From the NCBI RefSeq assembly GCF_002153425.1, contig NZ_KZ119600.1, positions 810,418 to 874,417 of the forward strand: 64,000 bases of DNA, in the 5' to 3' direction. Each line of letters starts with the position of its first letter. Positions within the stretch are counted from its first letter, which is position 1. Shown here piece by piece: positions 44,201 to 52,851 of the stretch. The notes below the pieces were generated by a model, which did no database searches, was not told where the DNA came from, and saw only the letters and a program-made list of their open reading frames with translations. The position numbers and the translations under genes were made by a program. Origin of the DNA: Litchfieldia alkalitelluris (lineage in GTDB: Bacteria; Bacillota; Bacilli; Bacillales; Salisediminibacteriaceae).

Positions 44201-44402
44201 TCTTGAGGCCCTCGAAGATCTCCTTGATATTATTAGTCACGGGCATTTCACAGTGACAGACGATACGAAAAATGATTGTAAGTTTTGCGAATATCGTACG
44301 GTTTGTGATCCGCATATCTATAAAGATTCCTTCTCTATCAAGGCAGAGGACCAGACGGCTCATGGAATCGATAAGCTAAGGAGGGTTCGGGACTATGACT
44401 AA
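41292..44402 (+). CDS. AddB/RexB-like nuclease subunit of a helicase-nuclease pair
   Basis: The 1,036-residue protein starts at TTG behind GAGGAGGGA. The C-terminal part is a RecB-type PD-(D/E)XK nuclease with an AddB-style iron-sulfur cluster: Cys in GKCPYAYF (near 690), the motif ILDYKTGS (near 896) and CKFCEYRTVC (near 996-1005). The N-terminal helicase-like part lacks a Walker A motif, as in RexB. An acidic Ala/Glu/Asp insertion (near 820-860) sits just before the nuclease core. It is shorter than B. subtilis AddB (about 1,166), and no sbcDC follows, so this may be an accessory pair rather than the housekeeping AddAB. It overlaps the next gene by eight bases. Confidence 0.8.
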   Translation: MKSSISMIHKMCQEHPISEKVLIAPTYSAGRQLLQFYTLKGYSAVNLRIETITSIAEKLVKPYLLQHTLKAIPPVLARHYILSCFESAKDRGELKYFYELEVTPGVIRSIHQAILELKLSGLRPNDLLPEAFISKNKAEDLQHIFSAYEEMITKNRYVDYSDMLRIAIEKGKSNRSKVVYIAIQHEKFHPLEEELLQTLVNVDERCLNLRETQIDKADINKQLGISMFQANGENNEVREVLRQIKKEKLPFDQVTILYTSKEPYTQLFYDLANRHQIPVTFGQGVNIRNTAPAQLFLGLLQWIRNDFQLTDFVRLLQQGHLRIKEEGPSSTRMISRLRDAEISWGLDNYTSLLQAKLTRLDEQLEKMTQPEESYQFKLREEFAWLKNWFEIFIGEFPRDVAHARTQEPISYGELAQTLKSILEKYSPDKDPLDKAAKEKIVHELEVLTELGDAKSFEECRLLFSEMMEGLSVGASQPSPGHIHVTSYKNGVWTQRPYTFLVGLDAQRFPGQIKEDPILLDGERQKLSHGLHLRKDNPKEAKGMMDQLLSEMEGQLTLSYPAFDPIENREAHPSSYLLEVYRKKVGNSFAQFQELRESLGETKGYIPENLEAPVDEGEWWLHKLFNNEYDQVREAIFLAHPHLEKGLLARAGKESNVFTPFDGRITGDLSSLDPRKNKELILSSSRLELLGKCPYAYFLKYVLKIEEPNEQEYDLGKWLNPAQRGSLLHKIYEIFSRELAARGEKPKVSEHESLLMQVVEDCLAEQRELLPPPSELVYTYEKEELLQSCRVFLSVEEEYSEEGVPEHFELAFGTKKRSEVADGAEEDAENMKDGTEDAKDAEAKTGEAEEAEVETKADVELEAATEAVPITLPSGETFYLRGFIDRVDKLHDGSYLILDYKTGSTYSYDENGYLKGGRQLQHTLYALALEYIFQQKGVEEAPKVHQSGYYFPTVKGEGQRVMRPQNQRESFLEALEDLLDIISHGHFTVTDDTKNDCKFCEYRTVCDPHIYKDSFSIKAEDQTAHGIDKLRRVRDYD

Positions 44403-47400
44403 ATTCATTCCGAGGGATCAGCCCCACCGCGACCAAATCGGTGGGAATCTGGAAGATAATATATTAGTAGAAGCTGGGGCAGGATCAGGAAAGACGACCA
44501 GCCTTGTTGAACGGATGGTGAATACGGTTCTTGCAGGGAAAGTGAGGGCGAATCAAATCGCTGCCATTACATTTACAAGGAAAGCTGCAAATGAGTTGAA
44601 GGAGCGGTTTCAAATCGCCTTGGAAGAAAAGTATGTAAACAGTGTCAATAGTCGGGAGCAAGAGCTTATCAACGACGCTCTTACCGATTTGGATCAGACC
44701 TTCCTCGGAACGATTCATTCCTTCTGTGCGAAGTTGTTGAAGGAGCGTCCGATTGAAGGGAATGTGGATCCGGACTTTCAGGAGCTTGATGATTTAGAGG
44801 ACAAGCTTGTGCAGAATGCAGCCTGGGAGGAATATTTAAATGATTTGCAGCTGACGCAAAAACAAGTGTTAGATGATCTCCATCGGATTGGCATTACGGC
44901 CCTTGATTTAAAGGCCAGCTATGGAACGTTGATTCATTATCCAGACGTGGACTGGGTGACGGTGCAAACCGAGCGTCCAGATTTCCGACCTGCTTTTTCC
45001 AAGCTGAAAGTAATCTTGTCAGAGGCCATTCGGGCAGTTCCAAATGAAGAACCACCAAATGGCTATGATCCTTTGCAAAAAATCATTCGGCAGGCCAATC
45101 GAAGGTTAAGGTTTATAGATTCAAATGACGATCTTCAAATAAAGGACGTCCTAAAGCCCTTTGAAAGCCCAAAGAAAGCAACGCAATACAAGTGGAATAC
45201 AAAGGAAGATGGTAAGCACTTTACAGAGGTTTTTCAAGACTTTGCAGAAGGAATGGTGCAGCCCTTGTTACAGCAATGGCGGGAGCATTGTCACTACTAC
45301 ATCATTCAGTTTTTGAAGGGCGCTGCAGCTGCCTATGAAAAAAGAAAGCTCCAGCAATCCATGCTGAACTTTCAAGACCTCTTGATGAAAACATCGGACA
45401 TGCTGCGGAAATACCCGGAGGTGCGATCGTACTTTCAAGAAAAATACCGTGTCTTAATGGTGGATGAGTTTCAAGACACGGACCCAATCCAGGCTGAAAT
45501 CGTTTTTTATTTAACGGGCGAGAATGTGGAGGAAAAAAATTGGCGCAAGCTCATACCAAGACAAGGATCCCTGTTTGTTGTAGGTGATCCAAAGCAGTCA
45601 ATTTATCGATTCCGTCGGGCAGATATCGATACGTACAATCTCGTAAAGGAGCTAATTGAGGAGCATGATGGCAAGGTGCTGGAGCTTACGGCGAATTTCC
45701 GGTCGTTACACTCCATCAAGGATACGGTGAACCCTGTTTTTCAGCCACTCATGCCGGAGGAAAGGAACTCCTATCAAGCACAGTTTCGTCCTTTGGACAC
45801 AGTAAGGGAGGACGAGGCTCCGCATACTTCAGGTTTGAAGATCCTCGAGATACCAGAGGAATTTAAAAAGAAGGATGAAGTGGTAAAAGAGGAGGCGGAG
45901 CGGATTGCAAAGTATATTGCTTGGGCTGTGAACGGGAATGTCACCCTTGCTAGGACTCCAAAAGAACTGAAGCAAGGCGTGTCTCCGAAAGCGGAAGCGA
46001 AGGACTTTATGATCTTAATCCGCTATAAGGATTCTATGGATGTTTATGCGAGAATGCTAGAGGATTATGGGATTCCTGTGGAAATGTCAGGGAGCACCTC
46101 CCTTCAGGATTCTAGGGAGATCCAGGAATTGTTCAAGCTCATCAAACTCCTTGCTCAACCAGATCATCAAGTCTATTTAACGGCTGTGCTAAAGGGACTG
46201 TTTTTCGGCTTGAGCGATAACGATCTTTTCCAATACAAACAGGCTGGCGGCGTATTCCAGTTGTTTGCGACCGTCCCTGAGAGTTTGAGTTTGGTGCAGG
46301 AAGAGGGCGGGGGTGCTGCTAGTTTTCGCACTGGGGGTGCTGGTTTTGGCACGGAGGATACTGGTTTTCCCGCGGAAACTGAGGAAGAGGGTGGAGCTGC
46401 TGGTTTTCGCGTGGAAACAGAGGAAGAGACTGCTGGTTTTCGCACGGAGACTTCGGAAGAGGAAGCTGGTTTTCATGGGGAAAGTGGTGTTAGTACCACT
46501 AGTTTTCATACTGAAATCTCGAGTGCCCTTTCTCGACTGCAAAAATATTATTACTGGACGAGGAAATACACACCAGTCGTTGCCTTGGAAAAAATCATCG
46601 AAGATTTAGGCTTAGTTGCCTTTGCTGCATCAAGTGAGATGCCAAAGAGTGAAACGGGATACGTTTATCAAATGCTTGAAATGATTCGGAAAAAAGAAAG
46701 TAGCGGTGCATCTGACTTTGCAACCATTGTCGACCAGTATGAAACCATTTTGGAAGCGGATGTGGACGAGGAACTGAGCATTCGAGAAGAAAAGAATGCA
46801 GTTCGAATTATGAATTTACACAAAGCAAAGGGATTGGAAGCCCCCGTAGTTTTCCTAGCCCACTCAATGAAAAAAGTGGACGCAGGTAAAAAGGTAGCGA
46901 GGCATATTAAGCGGGAAGAGGACAGCTCCCAAGGCTTCTTTACATTTATAAAACCGGTGAACGAGTTTACGAACGAGATCATCGCCCAGCCAGTTAATTG
47001 GGGGGAATATGCTACTGAAGAAGCTGCATATTTAGATGCGGAGGAAGTTCGCCTCGTGTATGTGGCAGCGACAAGGGCGAAAAATATGTTGGTCGTCTCC
47101 AGTAGTGGTAAGAACAATAAGAACCCTTGGAATATATTGGTGCAGCATGGTCAGGCTGCTAAAGCAGGGGTTGATGGCGGTGCAAGTCCCCTTCACCTTG
47201 AAATTCCTGATGTAGAGGAGGCGGAGCAGGGTCGGAAGGGGGAACGGAATCAGGGGGATGCGTTGTTGGAAGGTCCTTCCCAGGCGGAAATGCAGGCGCA
47301 GTTGGAGGTCGAGCGGAAGTTGAACGTGGAAGAGCTTATTGCGTTACGGGAAAACGAAGGTGAATGGACTCTGGGGTTGAAGAAGAAGAGCTATCATCAG

Positions 47401-48117
47401 CTGACGCCAACAGAGCAAGTGGATAAAGGAAAGCTTTCCTCCATTGTGCGTAAAGAAGGGGGCGGCCTGCAGTGGGGGTCCATGCTTCATGAACTCATAG
47501 AAGCCCTCGTTAAGGAAGAGGTTGATAGGAAAACTTGTGTGGAGTTACTTCTACAAGATTATCCTGAATTTGAGAAACGACGAGGTGAAATCGATCGTGT
47601 ACTTGATCGTTTTGAACGGTCGGAACTATGGGGGAGAATCTGTCAAGCTGAAGAGAAATACCCAGAAGTTCCCTTTAGTGTAAAAATCGAGCCGGGCCAC
47701 ACCCTTTATCCTGCGGAAAGGGAAGAGAGTGGACGGGTTGGTGATCGGAAGATTGCTAGCGATGGAGGAAGTATTGGAGGCGAAACTACTGACTGGGCTA
47801 GTGGTATTGCCAGTGCTGTTAGTAGTAATAATGCTAGTAGTAGTGCTGCTAATGTCGATGGCTCTGTTGCTACTGCAGGTGTCCCTATTCTCTACTCTGG
47901 AGTTATTGATTTAGTAATGAAAGAAAAAGATGGCTGGACCATTGTCGATTACAAGAGTGATAGGGTAAAGGAGAAGGGCGATCTTAGGCTACTAGCTGAG
48001 ACCTATGGAGAGCAAATTAAGAGCTACGTCCATATTTGGAACGAACTCACTGGTGAACCAGTCCATAAAGCAGAGATTTATTTCATTGAAGAAGATAAGT
48101 GTTTTGAAGTGAAGTAA
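44395..48117 (+). CDS. AddA/RecB-like UvrD-family helicase-nuclease subunit
   Basis: The 1,240-residue protein has all superfamily 1 motifs: Walker A EAGAGSGKTT (near 30), ITFTRKAANELK, VDEFQDTDP (near 355), VVGDPKQSIYRFRRAD, LTANFRS, NLHKAKGLEAPVVFLAHS and VYVAATRAKN. The C-terminus carries a PD-(D/E)XK nuclease (GVIDLVMKEKDGWTIVDYKS, near 1170-1186). Two low-complexity insertions interrupt it: a Gly/Phe/Thr/Glu repeat of the AGFRTETEE kind near 635-705, and a Ser/Ala/Gly stretch near 1117-1161. It works with the preceding gene in end-resection of double-strand breaks. N-terminal motifs look more RecB-like than B. subtilis AddA. Confidence 0.85.
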   Translation: MTKFIPRDQPHRDQIGGNLEDNILVEAGAGSGKTTSLVERMVNTVLAGKVRANQIAAITFTRKAANELKERFQIALEEKYVNSVNSREQELINDALTDLDQTFLGTIHSFCAKLLKERPIEGNVDPDFQELDDLEDKLVQNAAWEEYLNDLQLTQKQVLDDLHRIGITALDLKASYGTLIHYPDVDWVTVQTERPDFRPAFSKLKVILSEAIRAVPNEEPPNGYDPLQKIIRQANRRLRFIDSNDDLQIKDVLKPFESPKKATQYKWNTKEDGKHFTEVFQDFAEGMVQPLLQQWREHCHYYIIQFLKGAAAAYEKRKLQQSMLNFQDLLMKTSDMLRKYPEVRSYFQEKYRVLMVDEFQDTDPIQAEIVFYLTGENVEEKNWRKLIPRQGSLFVVGDPKQSIYRFRRADIDTYNLVKELIEEHDGKVLELTANFRSLHSIKDTVNPVFQPLMPEERNSYQAQFRPLDTVREDEAPHTSGLKILEIPEEFKKKDEVVKEEAERIAKYIAWAVNGNVTLARTPKELKQGVSPKAEAKDFMILIRYKDSMDVYARMLEDYGIPVEMSGSTSLQDSREIQELFKLIKLLAQPDHQVYLTAVLKGLFFGLSDNDLFQYKQAGGVFQLFATVPESLSLVQEEGGGAASFRTGGAGFGTEDTGFPAETEEEGGAAGFRVETEEETAGFRTETSEEEAGFHGESGVSTTSFHTEISSALSRLQKYYYWTRKYTPVVALEKIIEDLGLVAFAASSEMPKSETGYVYQMLEMIRKKESSGASDFATIVDQYETILEADVDEELSIREEKNAVRIMNLHKAKGLEAPVVFLAHSMKKVDAGKKVARHIKREEDSSQGFFTFIKPVNEFTNEIIAQPVNWGEYATEEAAYLDAEEVRLVYVAATRAKNMLVVSSSGKNNKNPWNILVQHGQAAKAGVDGGASPLHLEIPDVEEAEQGRKGERNQGDALLEGPSQAEMQAQLEVERKLNVEELIALRENEGEWTLGLKKKSYHQLTPTEQVDKGKLSSIVRKEGGGLQWGSMLHELIEALVKEEVDRKTCVELLLQDYPEFEKRRGEIDRVLDRFERSELWGRICQAEEKYPEVPFSVKIEPGHTLYPAEREESGRVGDRKIASDGGSIGGETTDWASGIASAVSSNNASSSAANVDGSVATAGVPILYSGVIDLVMKEKDGWTIVDYKSDRVKEKGDLRLLAETYGEQIKSYVHIWNELTGEPVHKAEIYFIEEDKCFEVK

Positions 48118-48122
48118 AATAT

Positions 48123-48196
48123 AAAGTTCAGGGACCTGGTCCCCGACAGTTTTGTGAACGTTCACAGAATTGTGCGGGACCAGGTCCCTGAACTTT
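48123..48196. repeat. Dispersed nested palindrome, copy 1
   Basis: About 74 bp; AAAGTTCAGGGACC / GGTCCCTGAACTTT arms, centre GTGAACGTTCAC. The inner left block is CCCCGACA, the inner right GTGCGGG. It sits between convergent stop codons (48117 and 48198), so it may act as a bidirectional terminator. Confidence 0.85.
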
Positions 48197-48197
48197 T

Positions 48198-48659
48198 TCA
48201 GCGTATTAAGGTTGGATCAGCACCAAACCAAGTTTCCTGCTCATTATAATCTGTAAATGGACGAATCCAGCAAACTCCAAATTGAAAGATTTTGTTTACA
48301 GTATTTAAGTTAGTCTCATACTCAATCCCATTACTTAAATATGATCCACTATAGTCTAGACTATCTTCGGACTCTAGCCCGAATGATGCCTCTATTCCGA
48401 TCGTTAATTTAGTAGAATCGTCGTAGAAAGAAATGGCTTCAAGCCTTTCGCCACTTTCAATAATTGTGTGGTGATTCTCTACCGAAGGCAAGCAGCACCT
48501 TATTTTTTGAATCCCATCATCTTTTGTATATTCGTATTGGATTAAATACCTTCCACTCACATTGCGACAAGTTCTATCTAATGCAACTTGTACAACTGTA
48601 TATTCTATTTCCTCATCATTCACAAACAATCTCACTTGCCCCAGTGGAGTTACTAACAT
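48198..48659 (-). CDS. Hypothetical protein
   Basis: A 153-residue soluble protein with a GAGGGTGG ribosome site. The sequence (GQVRLFVNDEEIEYTVVQVA ... WIRPFTDYNEQETWFGADPT) suggests a compact beta-rich fold; two adjacent Cys occur in RCCLPSVE. Not recognised. It is flanked on both sides by copies of the nested palindrome. Confidence 0.65.
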   Translation of the reverse strand: MLVTPLGQVRLFVNDEEIEYTVVQVALDRTCRNVSGRYLIQYEYTKDDGIQKIRCCLPSVENHHTIIESGERLEAISFYDDSTKLTIGIEASFGLESEDSLDYSGSYLSNGIEYETNLNTVNKIFQFGVCWIRPFTDYNEQETWFGADPTLIR

Positions 48660-48785
48660 CGAACCACCCTCTTTATGTTTTCTATCTAACTATCTAAATA
48701 GTTTACTATTTAACTATTTCTCAGTTAACTTACCTAAAGACCTAAAGGTATTCCCCTTAAATCATATCACAAGTTTTACCATTAA

Positions 48786-48857
48786 AAGTTCAGGGACCTG
48801 GTCCCCAAAAATTTTGTGAACGTTCACAGAATTGTGCGGGACCAGGTCCCTGAACTT
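48786..48857. repeat. Dispersed nested palindrome, copy 2
   Basis: About 72 bp with the same arms and centre as copy 1; the left inner block is mutated to CCCCAAAAATT. It lies between divergent gene starts (48659 and 48941), so a terminator role does not explain this copy. Confidence 0.85.
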
Positions 48858-48940
48858 AGTGAATGGAGGGATTTTGAGGATATTTGTAGAATCTGTTATA
48901 TAATTCCAACCTGTTTCGTATGAAAGGAGCAATCTTACAA

Positions 48941-49897
48941 ATGTCTGAACGACTAATCCGCCTCATTCGGATCATTATACTTATCCAGTCAAACCCAGGA
49001 ATTACTGCCAAACAGCTTGCTGAGAAATGTGAGACAACCTCGAGGACAATATATAGAGACCTCGAAGTCCTGAGCGCTGCGCATATACCGATCATGAACG
49101 AAGGCTATGGCAAAGGGTATGAATATATCGGCGACTTTTCCATGTATCCACTTGATTGGACAGAGGACGAAGCCCTCGCCTTTACCATGCTGCCGAAAAT
49201 ACAAGAACAAATTAGCCATCTTATCCCATCCGATTTTTACACGGCGTATGAAAAAGTGATGGCGACGCACCAGAAGGAGAAGAAGGACCTTCAGAGCATG
49301 CTGCAAAAAATGGTGTCCATTATTCAAATGGGGACGCCGGCGTATCAGACCGAAAACAATAACTTCCTGTCCGAGGTAATTCAGGCGATCATGAACGAGC
49401 GGACGATTGAAGTCACCTATCACACCCAGAGCAGGAACGTGACGACAAAGAGAGCGCTGGATCCATATTACCTCATCCCGCGCGATCACAGGTTTTACTT
49501 GATTGCCTTTTGTCATGAAAAACAGAGGTTTTTAACCTTCAGACTTAGTCGGTTTTTGGAGCTGGAACTAACCGAGCAGACGTTTTCAAAGCAAGAATTT
49601 AATCTGAAGGAGTATTTCCAGCACACATGGTCGATTATCCAAGGCACAGAGAAAATCAAATTCAAAGTCTTGTTTAGCAAAAGCATTGCAAGGTATATCA
49701 AGGAAGAAGAATTGTTTGTCAAACCTGTGCTTACGGAGAAGAAAGACGGCAGCCTGTTATTTGAGGTCACCTTAAACCACGACCGAGAATTTCTACAATG
49801 GGTCATGCAATACGGTGCAGAAGCAGAAATTCTAGAGCCAGTGGAGTACCGCCAAAAAATGAAACAAAACCTCCAAACCTGGCTAGCAAAATACTAA
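48941..49897 (+). CDS. WYL-domain transcriptional regulator (YafY/DeoR-HTH type)
   Basis: About 318 residues: an N-terminal HTH_11 domain (LIRIIILIQSNPGITAKQLA, then SRTIYRDLEVLSAAHIPI) and a WYL domain (ALDPYYLIPRDHRFYLIAFC, then FRLSRFLEL) followed by the WCX extension. WYL domains bind nucleic acids or small ligands. The ATG at 48941 is preferred, AAAGGAG lying 11 bases upstream; the frame from 48920 has no site. It is bracketed by palindrome copies 2 and 3. Confidence 0.85.
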   Translation: MSERLIRLIRIIILIQSNPGITAKQLAEKCETTSRTIYRDLEVLSAAHIPIMNEGYGKGYEYIGDFSMYPLDWTEDEALAFTMLPKIQEQISHLIPSDFYTAYEKVMATHQKEKKDLQSMLQKMVSIIQMGTPAYQTENNNFLSEVIQAIMNERTIEVTYHTQSRNVTTKRALDPYYLIPRDHRFYLIAFCHEKQRFLTFRLSRFLELELTEQTFSKQEFNLKEYFQHTWSIIQGTEKIKFKVLFSKSIARYIKEEELFVKPVLTEKKDGSLLFEVTLNHDREFLQWVMQYGAEAEILEPVEYRQKMKQNLQTWLAKY

Positions 49898-49900
49898 AAA

Positions 49901-49968
49901 AGTTCAGGGACCTGGTCCCCGACAATTCTGTGAACGTTCACAAAATTGTGCGGGACCAGGTCCCTGAA
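49901..49968. repeat. Dispersed nested palindrome, copy 3
   Basis: About 68 bp; starts four bases after the WYL gene stop. Left inner block CCCCGACAATT, right AATTGTGCGGG. Confidence 0.85.
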
Positions 49969-50078
49969 TAATTTAAGCCTTGCATTCCATCTCCTTCTCA
50001 TGTATTATCGTTTCATAGCTAACAGTTTTGAAAATTCAATTTAAAACAACTCATGAATTCCAATATAAATAGTCAAAG

Positions 50079-50603
50079 GTGGTGGTTCGTGTTTATACCT
50101 TTAACGATGAGGGAGAATTACTCCAAGAAGAGAAAGACACAATAAATCAACTGGCTAAAATGCCAATGGATATGCTGAATTACAATGCTATTTCCGTTGT
50201 TACGAACATTTATCGAGTGGCACAAGGATTGAAAAACAAGATGGAACGAGAGGTTCTTTCGAAACAAGGCCTATCTTGGACTTCTTTTTCAATACTATAT
50301 GATTTATGGATTTGGAATTCAGTAGAGACAAAGAAGTTAGCTGAATTAACTGCAGTGTCAAAAGCCACCATCAGTAACATCACAAAGACGTTAGAAAAGA
50401 AAGAACTTGTCTATAGAAAAACAGATACGCGTGATAGAAGAATAACTTATGTAATCATTACCAATAAAGGGAAAGAGGTAATGGAAGACCTCTATCCTAA
50501 GTTCCATCAAGGTGAAATAGAGATTGCCTCTATGTTAACCGAAAAGGAACAAAAAAATATATCTAAGTTATTAAGACGAATGATCAGACAAAATGATTTT
50601 TAA
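50079..50603 (+). CDS. MarR-family transcriptional regulator (YwaE-like)
   Basis: About 174 residues with a MarR winged helix: LSWTSFSILYDLWIWNSVET, TKKLAELTAVSKATISNITK and the wing RKTDTRDRRITYVIIT. It sits directly before the T-box/tyrZ unit, the arrangement of ywaE-tyrZ in B. subtilis. The start is uncertain: GTG codons at 50079 and 50082 lie almost on top of AAAGG, and ATG codons near residue 28 are alternatives. Confidence 0.85.
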   Translation: MVVRVYTFNDEGELLQEEKDTINQLAKMPMDMLNYNAISVVTNIYRVAQGLKNKMEREVLSKQGLSWTSFSILYDLWIWNSVETKKLAELTAVSKATISNITKTLEKKELVYRKTDTRDRRITYVIITNKGKEVMEDLYPKFHQGEIEIASMLTEKEQKNISKLLRRMIRQNDF

Positions 50604-50633
50604 AATAAAACAAATGAATATGAACCAAAAGTG

Positions 50634-50946
50634 ATGATAGGAAATCCAGTAGGACATACCTCCCTGTTCCAGAGAGTCGATGGTAGCTGCGAATCGATAC
50701 AAAGGTATTCTGAATTACATTCCTTGAGCTTCCTTTGAAAAAATTTGATGCCATCTTTGAAAGACTCCTAGATGCTTAGGGAGAACTTTAAGAATCCGCA
50801 GTAGCCAGACAATTTTTTTCAAAGGACGGACGAGCCGTTATTCGATGAGTGGAAGAACAGAACAAAGACCGTTAATCTTCAAAAAGGGTGGAACCGCGTG
50901 TGTATCACGTCCCTTTATGAAGATAACGGTCTTCTATTTTATTTTA
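50634..50946 (+). promoter_or_regulatory. T-box riboswitch leader of the tyrosyl-tRNA synthetase gene
   Basis: The conserved T-box AGGGTGGAACCGCG is at 50885-50898. It lies between GACCGTTAATCTTC and GAAGATAACGGTC, which form the terminator with a T-rich run to about 50943; uncharged tRNA would stabilise the alternative antiterminator. The region upstream contains the Stem I landmark AGAGAGTCGATGGTAGCTGC. A TAC in GAATTACATT is a candidate Tyr specifier codon, not proven by folding. Confidence 0.88.
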
Positions 50947-50959
50947 GGAGGAATATGAG

Positions 50960-52204
50960 ATGAAAACGATAGTGGAACAGCTAAATCAAGAACAATTATC
51001 TGAAGTGAGAAGGCAAATGGAGATTTACACGCAAGGAGTTCAAGAAATCATTCCATCAGAGGAACTCGAGGTCAAGGTGGCAAAATCCATAATGAAAAAT
51101 CGCCCACTAAAAATCAAATTAGGGTTAGATCCTTCTGCACCCGATGTCCATTTAGGTCACACTGTCGTTTTAAATAAACTAAGGCTGTTTCAAGATAATG
51201 GGCACGTGATTCAACTCTTGATTGGAGATTTCACTGGCAAAATTGGTGACCCTACAGGAAAATCTGTCGCACGAAAACAACTGACCGATGATGAAGTGAA
51301 GCACAATGCAAAGACGTACTTTGAGCAATTTGGGAAAGTGATGGATATGGAAAAAGTCGAGCTTCACTTTAACTCCAAATGGTTGTCTAAATTGAACTTT
51401 GAAGATGTAATTAATCTTGCTGGAAAAATTACAGTGGCTAGGTTGATGGAAAGGGACGACTTTGAAGAAAGGATTGCCCTTGGGAAGCCAATATCTCTAC
51501 ACGAGTTTTTCTACCCATTAATGCAAGGGTACGATTCAGTCGAACTTGAGTGTGACATAGAGCTTGGTGGAACAGACCAGCATTTCAATATATTGATGGG
51601 GCGCCATTTCCAAGAAAAGTTTGGCAGGGAAAAACAAGTTGCGATGCTTATGCCATTGTTGGAGGGGCTAGACGGTGTAGAAAAAATGTCTAAATCAAAG
51701 AAAAACTACATTGGTATTGATGAACAGCCTCAAGATATCTACGGAAAAGCAATGTCAATTCCTGATGAATTAATGGTCAAATACTTTGAACTCATCACTG
51801 ATTTTTCGCCAGATGACCTCGCAAAAATAAAGACTGATCTTGAATCTGGTGAGTTACATCCCCGTGATGCAAAAATGTTACTAGGGAAGACCATTGTGCG
51901 AATCTACCATGGTGAGGAAGCGGCAGATAAAGCAGAAAAAGGATTTATTTCTGTCTTCCAGCAAGGGGCGATGCCTGATGAAATCCCAACTATTGTGTGG
52001 GACGGAAAAAAAGAGGTGGCTGTCGTAGATTTATTGGTGGAGTTGGACATGTTGAATTCAAAGAGTGAAGCACGACGAATGATTCAAAACAAAGGTGTTA
52101 AAGTAAACGGTGAAAAGGTTGAAGACACTCATACAGTAATCTCAATAACAAATGACTTGGTCATACAGGTAGGGAAGCGGAAGTTTGTGAAAATTCATAT
52201 TTAA
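50960..52204 (+). CDS. tyrZ: Tyrosyl-tRNA synthetase (TyrZ type)
   Basis: It charges tRNA-Tyr. The 414-residue class I synthetase has the HIGH signature as HLGH (in DVHLGHTVV), the Tyr-site segments [14 protein letters not shown] and GGTDQHFN, the KMSKS loop exactly, and a C-terminal S4 RNA-binding domain ([20 protein letters not shown]). The pattern [11 protein letters not shown] and the MarR neighbour point to the TyrZ rather than the TyrS subfamily. AGGAGG precedes the ATG. Expression is under the T-box leader, hence responsive to tyrosine starvation. Confidence 0.93.
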   Translation: MKTIVEQLNQEQLSEVRRQMEIYTQGVQEIIPSEELEVKVAKSIMKNRPLKIKLGLDPSAPDVHLGHTVVLNKLRLFQDNGHVIQLLIGDFTGKIGDPTGKSVARKQLTDDEVKHNAKTYFEQFGKVMDMEKVELHFNSKWLSKLNFEDVINLAGKITVARLMERDDFEERIALGKPISLHEFFYPLMQGYDSVELECDIELGGTDQHFNILMGRHFQEKFGREKQVAMLMPLLEGLDGVEKMSKSKKNYIGIDEQPQDIYGKAMSIPDELMVKYFELITDFSPDDLAKIKTDLESGELHPRDAKMLLGKTIVRIYHGEEAADKAEKGFISVFQQGAMPDEIPTIVWDGKKEVAVVDLLVELDMLNSKSEARRMIQNKGVKVNGEKVEDTHTVISITNDLVIQVGKRKFVKIHI

Positions 52205-52260
52205 TCAAGGCTGAGGTTGGTTGATAAATGGTTGTGGTTGATTAGATCGGGCCACTCATA

Positions 52261-52431
52261 TCAACCGCCTCTTTTTTTCTCTTCCAGAACGGATATGATT
52301 TCTATCCCTTTTCCGTATTCGTTTCGAATAGTTTTTCTAGCATCAACAGGCGTTCTAGCAGTGACGGATTTCCGCTGTTTTTCACCTTCAATCTCCAGTT
52401 CAACAATGAAGCATTTCGATCCACATCTCAT
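52261..52431 (-). CDS. Small hypothetical protein (56 residues)
   Basis: Minus-strand frame starting MRCGSKCFIVELEIEGEKQR and ending EEKKRGG, with a perfect AAAGGAGG seven bases before the ATG. Basic, with two Cys near the N-terminus and a predicted beta-beta-alpha pattern. Not recognised. It lies antisense and convergent to tyrZ; its 291-base plus-strand counterpart frame is a shadow. Confidence 0.6.
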   Translation of the reverse strand: MRCGSKCFIVELEIEGEKQRKSVTARTPVDARKTIRNEYGKGIEIISVLEEKKRGG

Positions 52432-52647
52432 GATTAGACCTCCTTTTGTAGAAAAAACTATATTGGGTTATTACCAGGAATACAATAGCACCAAACGAGT
52501 TTTCTAACTAAGATTATAAAGTGAAGAAAATCATTTGCATATACACAAGAACGAATTGATTCAAATTTATAATGAAAATATGGTATTGACAAGATTAAAA
52601 GACAGGAGTAAAGTACGGTTATAAAAAATGAATAAAAGCCTTTTTAT

Positions 52648-52826
52648 CGCTTAATTTGTGTAAACAAAGCGGAGGACCCAACTTTGGCAAGTATATTATT
52701 TGTCTTGGGGTGAATCTTGTATAAAGAGGGGGTACTCTCAACCCCTAACCCGACAGCTAACTTCGTAAGCGTAGCAGGAGAGAAAGGTCTGTCTTCACGG
52801 ACCCTTCTTTAAGAATGGTCTTTTTT
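52648..52826 (+). promoter_or_regulatory. c-di-AMP (ydaO/yuaA-type) riboswitch with terminator, upstream of ktrAB
   Basis: Recognised from the conserved blocks TTGGGGTGAATC, CTAACCCGACAGCTAAC and TTCGTAAGCG; CGCTTA (52648-52653) pairs with TAAGCG (52766-52771) as closing stem. Downstream, GGTCTGT can pair with ACGGACC, or GACC (52800-52803) can pair with GGTC (52817-52820) in a hairpin followed by six Ts. These two stems share GACC and exclude each other, as needed for transcriptional control. This class switches off K+ uptake when c-di-AMP is high. Confidence 0.9.
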
Positions 52827-52851
52827 CATGTGCAAAAAGGAGATGGAAGTT

